Below are positions 14,692 to 19,309 of a stretch of 19,309 nt of DNA, piece after piece. This stretch comes from Chloroflexota bacterium. Lineage in GTDB: Bacteria; Chloroflexota; Anaerolineae; Aggregatilineales; Phototrophicaceae. Position numbers and translations under genes: made by a program. Position 1 is the first letter of the stretch. Each line of letters begins with the position of its first letter. The notes beneath the pieces were generated by a model, which saw only the letters and a program-made list of their open reading frames with translations, did no database searches and was not told the origin of the DNA. The DNA lies in NCBI GenBank assembly GCA_023430545.1, contig JAEZAF010000292.1:1-19309 (forward strand), in the 5' to 3' direction.

Positions 14692-14738
14692 CATCCTGCG
14701 GATGAAAACCTGCGGATGTCCATCCTGCGGATGAAAAC
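14692..14738 (+). repeat. Short direct repeats containing CTGCGGATG
   Basis: CATCCTGCGGATGAAAAC occurs identically at 14692-14709 and 14721-14738, and a third partial unit CCTGCGGATG lies between them at 14709-14718. Each full unit contains the dyad CATCC-TGC-GGATG. They lie between the marR promoter and the cpaF terminator. Confidence 0.75.
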
Positions 14739-14773
14739 AAAAACACCTCTCCACAGTGCTGCGGAGAGGTGTT
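14736..14773 (-). terminator. Intrinsic terminator of the cpaB-cpaE-cpaF block
   Basis: On the minus strand AACACCTCTCC pairs perfectly with GGAGAGGTGTT (11 bp, 10-base loop) and runs into TTTGTTTTC, a strong U-tract. It lies 31 bases after the cpaF stop at 14804. Confidence 0.85.
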
Positions 14774-14803
14774 CGCTTTTAGGAGGTGTAGTCGCCTGGC
14801 GGT

Positions 14804-16243
14804 TTAGCGCTGGCGCTGACCGAGGCCGAACACCGACGGCGGCAGATGGATGCCTGCATCTTCAATACGTTCGATGAACTTCGGACGCAGACCGGTTGGG
14901 CGGATGCGGCCAACGATCTTGCCGTTTTCGAAGCTGGTCTGCTCGAATTCGAAGATGTCGGACATCGTGATCATATCACCTTCCATACCCTGTACTTCGG
15001 TGATGTACAGGATGCGGCGCGAACCGTCGCGCAGACGCTGCTGCTGGCAGATGACATCGACCGCGCTGGCGATCTGTTCGCGAATGGCGCGGATCGGCAG
15101 GTCCATACCCGACATCAGGCACATGACTTCGAGACGGGCAACAGCGTCACGCGGGGTATTGGCGTGCAGCGTGGTCAGTGATCCGTCATGGCCGGTGTTC
15201 ATGGCCTGAAGCATGTCCAGCGCTTCACCGGAACGGCATTCCCCGACGACGATGCGGTCCGGGCGCATACGCAGACAGTTGACCACCAGATTCTGAATGG
15301 TGATCTCGCCGCGTCCTTCAATGTTGGGCGGACGGCTTTCCAGTGTCACGACGTGTTCCTGCTGAAGCTGAAGCTCCGCCGCGTTTTCCACCGTGATGAT
15401 GCGCTCGTCGTTCGGGATAAAGCTCGACAGCACGTTGAGCAGCGTCGTCTTGCCGGAACCCGTACCGCCGGAGACGACCGCGTTCAGGCGGCCAATAACG
15501 CAGGCGCGCAGGAATTCGGCGATTTCCGGTGTCATCGAGCCGAAGCGGATCAGGTCCTGCACCGTATACGGTGTCTTGGAGAATTTACGGATGCTGATCG
15601 TCGGGCCATTGAGCGCAATCGGCGGGATGACGATATTCACACGCGAACCATCTGGCAGACGGGCGTCCACCAGCGGCGAGCTTTCGTCCACACGACGGCC
15701 CAGCGGTGCGACAATACGGTCGATGATACGCATCACATGGTCGTTGTCATCGAAGACGGTTGTGCCGCGTGTAAGCTGACCTTTACGCTCAACGAACACG
15801 TTCTTCGGCCCGTTGACCATGATTTCGGTGATGCTCTCATCGGCCAGCAGCGGTTCAATCGGGCCGAAGCCGATGATGTCGGAGATGATCGCTTCCAGCA
15901 GACGCTGCCGTTCACCTTTGGTGATGACGATGCTTTCTTCTGCCAGAATGCTGTTGAACAGTTCTTCGATGTGCTGCCGGATTTCGTTTTTGCGGCTGTT
16001 ATCAAGCTGGTCGAGTTCGGCAATCAGCTTGTTCTGCACGCGGGATTTCAGATCGACGTACGAGTTTTCGACACGTCCGCCACCTGAACGCCCTGCGATA
16101 CCCTGCTGAGGGCCTGAGATAGCCTGTTTGCGGCGCAGCATCGCCTCGCGCTGTTCGCGGTCGTCGCCTCCACGGCCTCCGTCACCGCCGTCATTGCCGC
16201 CGCTGTTCCCGCCGCCTTTTTGAATTCTACCTAATAACGACAT
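14804..16243 (-). CDS. cpaF: CpaF/TadA-type secretion ATPase (Tad/Flp pilus)
   Basis: The protein has 479 residues. It contains the full set of type II/IV secretion ATPase motifs: Walker A GGTGSGKT at 259-266, the Asp-box region ITVENAAELQL near 283-293, Walker B 'RIVVGECRSGEALDML' near 330-345, and the His-box GHDGSLTTLHAN at 351-362. The N-terminal domain 'FGPIEPLLADESITEIMVNG' is typical of CpaF/TadA. The hexamer powers pilin assembly (and in some systems retraction) at the inner membrane face. Residues 10-28 are an unusual Gly/Asp-rich tract. The ATG at 16243 follows AGAGGA by 8 bases; a TTG two codons earlier would be too close to that site. It is the last gene of the block, 159 bases after cpaE. 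Confidence 0.93.
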   Translation of the reverse strand: MSLLGRIQKGGGNSGGNDGGDGGRGGDDREQREAMLRRKQAISGPQQGIAGRSGGGRVENSYVDLKSRVQNKLIAELDQLDNSRKNEIRQHIEELFNSILAEESIVITKGERQRLLEAIISDIIGFGPIEPLLADESITEIMVNGPKNVFVERKGQLTRGTTVFDDNDHVMRIIDRIVAPLGRRVDESSPLVDARLPDGSRVNIVIPPIALNGPTISIRKFSKTPYTVQDLIRFGSMTPEIAEFLRACVIGRLNAVVSGGTGSGKTTLLNVLSSFIPNDERIITVENAAELQLQQEHVVTLESRPPNIEGRGEITIQNLVVNCLRMRPDRIVVGECRSGEALDMLQAMNTGHDGSLTTLHANTPRDAVARLEVMCLMSGMDLPIRAIREQIASAVDVICQQQRLRDGSRRILYITEVQGMEGDMITMSDIFEFEQTSFENGKIVGRIRPTGLRPKFIERIEDAGIHLPPSVFGLGQRQR

Positions 16244-16402
16244 GGTCAATGTCCTCTGATTTTCTAACCTGCTTTGCTGGTACTGTGTCCGCGCTGATCC
16301 GCAGGCATCGCCTTACGGTTTTGCAGTCGGCTCGGTGGTCCGGAATTGCTGGCTCTCTGACATTAAACCACTGACCCGACGTCAGTACGCTTAAGATTTG
16401 GC

Positions 16403-17716
16403 CTAACGCCCCAGACGCAGCCCCAGACCGCTGCGCTTGCGCTGACGGTCCTCTTCCGCCGGTTCTTCCTTATGACTCGGTGCCAGCGTCCGCGTCAGCA
16501 GATCGGAAAGATCCAGAATCTGACGGACCGGCGGCTTGTTATTATCGCGTTCCAGCGCAATCATCGGGACCGCCTTGACAATGGCGCTCAGGATCATGCG
16601 TTCATCCACCACCGGGATCACCATCGAGATCTGGCGTTTCAGGAAGTTCTGGATGCGATCCAGCGGCAGGGTGGCATTCTTACCCTGTTTCTCGTCGTAC
16701 ACCTTGTTCATGACGATCATCGTCTTGTCCGGCGGGTATTCCAGCTTGTCGAACAGGTCGAGCACGAAGCGCACGTTCTTGACGGCGGGCAGCGTGGGCA
16801 TCCCGACGACGATGATTTTGGTGGCCGCGTCCAGCAGGGACAGGGTCACATCATCCAGACCAGTGCTGGTATCGACGATGATGAAGTCGTAGTACGGGGA
16901 AACCTTCTTCAGAATTTCGGCATAGGCAGCCGGCTTTCCACGGACATCATCCGCGAATTCCGGGCGGGCTGGCCCCAGCAGGACTTTCATCCCGCTTTCG
17001 TGCGTCTGCACCACGCTGTCGAAATGCTCGGAGTCCATATCCTCGACATCGGCGATCAGGTCCACCACCGTAAGCTGTGGCTGGAGGTTCAGGAATGTCC
17101 CGATGTCACCGAACTGGAGGTCAGCATCGGCCAGCAGCACCTTGACGCCTTCGCGCATCAGGGCAGAGGCGAGGTTAGTGGCGAGGGTGGTCTTGCCGCT
17201 GCCGCCCTGCGGGCTGTAGATCACAATGATATTGCCACTGCGGTCAGCGGTCGAAGCCTTGCTTTGCAGGGCCTGTGCCGGTGTCATGATCTGTGATTGG
17301 GCGTACTGGCGGCGGATGGCTTCGTAATCGCGGTATACGCGCCGGATGGTGCTGTACAGCTCATCCATATCGATCGGCTTATTCAGGAAGTCGCGTGCGC
17401 CAGCGTTCATCGCACGCCGGAAGTAATCGACATCGTCCTGAACCGACATGATAATTACGGCGGACATCGGCACGACCTTGTTGATATGGCTGGTCGCCTG
17501 AAGCCCGTCCATATCCGGCATATTGATATCCATCAGGATTACATCCGGCTGAAGTTCCCGTGCGAGGTCAATCGCTTCGCGCCCGGTTCCCGCCGTTCCT
17601 ACCACCTTGAAGTCAACTTCAAAGGCCAGCAGTTTTTTGATGTTTTCGCGCGTCTCAGGAATATCATCGACCAGCAGGATCGAGATCATACTTCTATTTC
17701 CATCTGGGGCGCTCAT
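16403..17716 (-). CDS. cpaE: CpaE/TadZ-like protein: receiver domain fused to MinD-type ATPase
   Basis: The protein has 437 residues. Residues 10-130 are a response-regulator receiver with all key residues: Asp17-Asp18, phospho-acceptor Asp63 in VILMDINMPDMDG, Ser91 and Lys113 in FLNKPIDM. After a linker, residues 160-410 are a ParA/MinD-like ATPase: YSPQGGSGKTTLATNLASAL (Walker A) and VLLADADLQFGD. Position 170, usually the signature Lys of deviant Walker A, is Gln. CpaE/TadZ proteins localise the Tad apparatus, commonly to a pole. Classical members have a degenerate receiver; this one looks phosphorylatable. The ATG at 17716 has GAAGGA about 7 bases upstream. It sits between cpaB and cpaF. 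Confidence 0.9.
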   Translation of the reverse strand: MSAPDGNRSMISILLVDDIPETRENIKKLLAFEVDFKVVGTAGTGREAIDLARELQPDVILMDINMPDMDGLQATSHINKVVPMSAVIIMSVQDDVDYFRRAMNAGARDFLNKPIDMDELYSTIRRVYRDYEAIRRQYAQSQIMTPAQALQSKASTADRSGNIIVIYSPQGGSGKTTLATNLASALMREGVKVLLADADLQFGDIGTFLNLQPQLTVVDLIADVEDMDSEHFDSVVQTHESGMKVLLGPARPEFADDVRGKPAAYAEILKKVSPYYDFIIVDTSTGLDDVTLSLLDAATKIIVVGMPTLPAVKNVRFVLDLFDKLEYPPDKTMIVMNKVYDEKQGKNATLPLDRIQNFLKRQISMVIPVVDERMILSAIVKAVPMIALERDNNKPPVRQILDLSDLLTRTLAPSHKEEPAEEDRQRKRSGLGLRLGR

Positions 17717-17880
17717 GCGTTTTCCTTCAAACTAACTATGACTCTCATACCATGGGTTGATTGAATTGCTGTGGAGAATCGGACAGCACTTCCGAGGCCT
17801 GACGGTCATCGCACAGCGCCGCAGAGACAAATGCCGATCGCTGATTCTCATTGTATGCGCACTATTGTGCAGAAGCAAGC

Positions 17881-17902
17881 AAGGGCGCAGTACTGCGCCC
17901 TT
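17881..17902. repeat. 22-bp perfect palindrome between cpaB and cpaE
   Basis: AAGGGCGCAGT is followed directly by its reverse complement. It lies 83 bases after the cpaB stop and about 165 bases before cpaE. The minus-strand flank is TTGCTTGC, not a T-run, so it could be an attenuator, an RNA-processing hairpin or a protein-binding site rather than a full terminator. Confidence 0.75.
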
Positions 17903-17984
17903 AATTATTCGTAGTGCTAAAGTCCTGCCATCTCCGGTGAGCTGAATGCTGCGCAGTACAGCCCGCGTCATTCAGGCCGCCATG

Positions 17985-19169
17985 CTAGTTCGCTGGGGCT
18001 GGCGGAGGTGTCGGTTCCTGGAAGATGATCTGTTCGGTATCCAGCAGACGACGAATGCTGCGGATCGCCGGTTCGATACCGTATGGCAGCTTGCGCGGTA
18101 CCTGAATTCCGTAACGTGTCATCACAAAGTCCAGTGTAACGGCCTGCGTGGTGACCGTCCCTGTCTCGTTGGCAGGGCGCAGGGCGAAGGTTACCGGGAT
18201 CTGCGACTCGACGTAGTAGCTCAGGGTCACAGCATCCTGCGGAGAGACCGCCAGCGAGATCACGTTCGGGCGTTCCGGTGCAAGCGTGGGAACCGCTGTG
18301 CCATCGGTACGGGCGGTGGCCGGTGTGGGCTGTGCATCATCGGGTGCCGGGACCGGTGTCGGCGCGGTCGCATTACCAAACAGACGGCCATCATCCGGGA
18401 ACAGACCGGTGTTGATCACCAGCGCGTCCTGAACGGTCATCTGGGTGGTCAGGCGTGGGCGGGCGAATTCGGTTGGCCCAATCAGGATCGGGACGGACTG
18501 CCCGAACAGGAATGTCGTTTCAATACGGCCATCGACCGGATCGAGGATTTCAATACCGCCGGTTTCCAGGTCGCGTGTGACGATGAAGATGTCATTCGGC
18601 AGGCGGGTCTGGAATTCCTCGTCAATATCGACGAACAGCAGCGAGATAATGGCGTCCACACGGTCACCCGGCTGGATGGCATAGGCGGCGCTGGTCAGCA
18701 TGTCGATCGGGATGGAGACCATACGCGTACCGGGCGGCAGAATGGCGGCTGCGTCGGAACCGACCGCGCCGAGATCATTCAGGTTGCGTGTGATCAATCC
18801 AGTCAGGATCGGCTGTTCGCGCTCAATATCGGTACGGGCAATCCGGCCAACAACCTCTTCAAGGCTGTAGATCGAGTTGCGCGGCGCGTATTCTTCCGGC
18901 CATGTGCGGAATTCCACCATGTTCGGGCTGATGATCTCACCACGGCCAATCGGCTGCACCGCGACCACGATATCCACCGTCGCAAGCGTCGGGAATGGTG
19001 ACGGTTGTGGCACGGCTGTGCCGTCATTATTGGCAACCTGACGGGTGGCCTGTGGTGTTCCGGCGTTGTTCGGCGTCGGATTGTTCATACTGGGCAGAAC
19101 TACAAATGCGATGACTGCGCCGATGATAATGATGAGGAGCGCGATCAACAGAAGTACTCGTCGTGACAT
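17985..19169 (-). CDS. cpaB: CpaB/RcpC Flp pilus assembly protein
   Basis: The 394-residue protein has a short basic N-terminus (MSRR) and a membrane helix at about residues 5-27 (VLLLIALLIIIIGAVIAFVV). A Thr/Pro/Asn-rich linker and a SAF-type domain follow: 'VDIVVAVQPIGRGEIISPNMVEFRTWPEE', 'EEVVGRIARTDIEREQPIL' and 'GTRMVSIPIDMLTSAAYAIQPGDRVDAII', the hallmark region of CpaB. A second part carries Thr/Pro linkers and a C-terminal beta-rich segment. CpaB is thought to act on the outer side of the membrane, interacting with the Tad secretion channel or cell wall. The ATG at 19169 is preceded by AGGAAGGGGG about 4 bases upstream. It is the first Tad gene in the window. Confidence 0.88.
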   Translation of the reverse strand: MSRRVLLLIALLIIIIGAVIAFVVLPSMNNPTPNNAGTPQATRQVANNDGTAVPQPSPFPTLATVDIVVAVQPIGRGEIISPNMVEFRTWPEEYAPRNSIYSLEEVVGRIARTDIEREQPILTGLITRNLNDLGAVGSDAAAILPPGTRMVSIPIDMLTSAAYAIQPGDRVDAIISLLFVDIDEEFQTRLPNDIFIVTRDLETGGIEILDPVDGRIETTFLFGQSVPILIGPTEFARPRLTTQMTVQDALVINTGLFPDDGRLFGNATAPTPVPAPDDAQPTPATARTDGTAVPTLAPERPNVISLAVSPQDAVTLSYYVESQIPVTFALRPANETGTVTTQAVTLDFVMTRYGIQVPRKLPYGIEPAIRSIRRLLDTEQIIFQEPTPPPAPAN

Positions 19170-19251
19170 GTGTCCCCCTTCCTAAGAGGAAATAAAGTGC
19201 GCCCGGTTCAATTCACCCATCATAACCGAAAGCGGCATTTTGCTGCACAAA

Positions 19252-19298
19252 GATTGTAAGATTGTAAGAAACTTGTCTGGGTACCTGTACACAAGTTT
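19252..19298. promoter_or_regulatory. Promoter/operator region upstream of cpaB
   Basis: On the minus strand two tandem TTACAATC copies (19252-19267) each offer a TACAAT -10. Just upstream, AAACTTGT (19269-19276) and ACAAGTTT (19291-19298) form an 8-bp dyad around 14 bases. This suggests a regulated promoter about 100 bases before the cpaB start, but no good -35 at standard spacing is seen. Confidence 0.35.
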
Positions 19299-19309
19299 AG
19301 TGACTAACC

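Noticed and set aside
14692..14738. CRISPR-like repeats
   Set aside because: Only two full units plus one partial, with unequal short spacing and no cas gene nearby.
15188..16087. Plus-strand open frame (about 299 residues) antisense to cpaF
   Set aside because: A mirror of cpaF codon bias; no family resemblance and no ribosome site, while cpaF motifs are complete.
17946..19001. Plus-strand open frame (about 351 residues) antisense to cpaB
   Set aside because: His/Arg/Asp-rich shadow translation with no domain; cpaB has its own start, ribosome site and SAF motifs.
1..19309. tRNA, rRNA, transposase, prophage or toxin-antitoxin genes
   Set aside because: None could be recognised on either strand by reading the translations and intergenic gaps; no search tool was available to exclude small RNAs.

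Overview
The window looks like a chromosomal segment of a moderately GC-rich member of the Chloroflexota, probably Anaerolineae-like. This is inferred from protein style: several membrane proteins carry Thr/Pro stalks (TPT-, LPPTFTATP-type) ahead of extracytoplasmic SH3b or beta-propeller domains, there is a CpaB/CpaE/CpaF (Tad/Flp pilus) block, and a response-regulator receiver is fused to the CpaE ATPase. No rRNA, tRNA, CRISPR array, transposase or phage gene was recognised.

Layout. Positions 1-63 hold the start of a minus-strand helix-turn-helix gene that runs off the window. Positions 64-672 are mostly non-coding, with a nested inverted-repeat structure and what looks like the surviving N-terminus of a serine hydrolase (beta-lactamase family) gene. 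A large plus-strand TPR/transmembrane/Thr-Pro/SH3b gene (673-3243) converges on a minus-strand secreted WD40 gene (3348-4385) across a bidirectional terminator. Next come three minus-strand genes of one architectural family: two TPR/TM/stalk/TolB-like propeller proteins (4520-6034 and 6079-7785) and a short TPR tail-anchored relative (7909-8328). A GT4 glycosyltransferase (8477-9739, minus) is divergent from an M28 metallopeptidase lipoprotein (9981-11450, plus).

Positions 11663-13416 (plus) are a two-gene sulfur operon: a stand-alone rhodanese, then a CstB-like persulfide dioxygenase with an inactive middle rhodanese domain and an active C-terminal one. On the minus strand follow rsfS (13592-13942, apparently with a CTG start), a MarR-family regulator with a self-operator candidate (14121-14591), and the Tad pilus genes, transcribed cpaB (17985-19169), cpaE (16403-17716), cpaF (14804-16243), closed by a strong terminator.

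How it fits together. Four genes in the first 8.3 kb place TPR repeats in the cytoplasm behind a single membrane helix, and three of them add a Thr/Pro stalk and a binding-type domain outside. They look like a locally expanded family of inside-to-outside adaptors. With the glycosyltransferase, peptidase and pilus genes they give the region a cell-envelope flavour, although no direct functional link is visible. Several 3' intergenic gaps carry GTAG-headed imperfect palindromes resembling REP elements.
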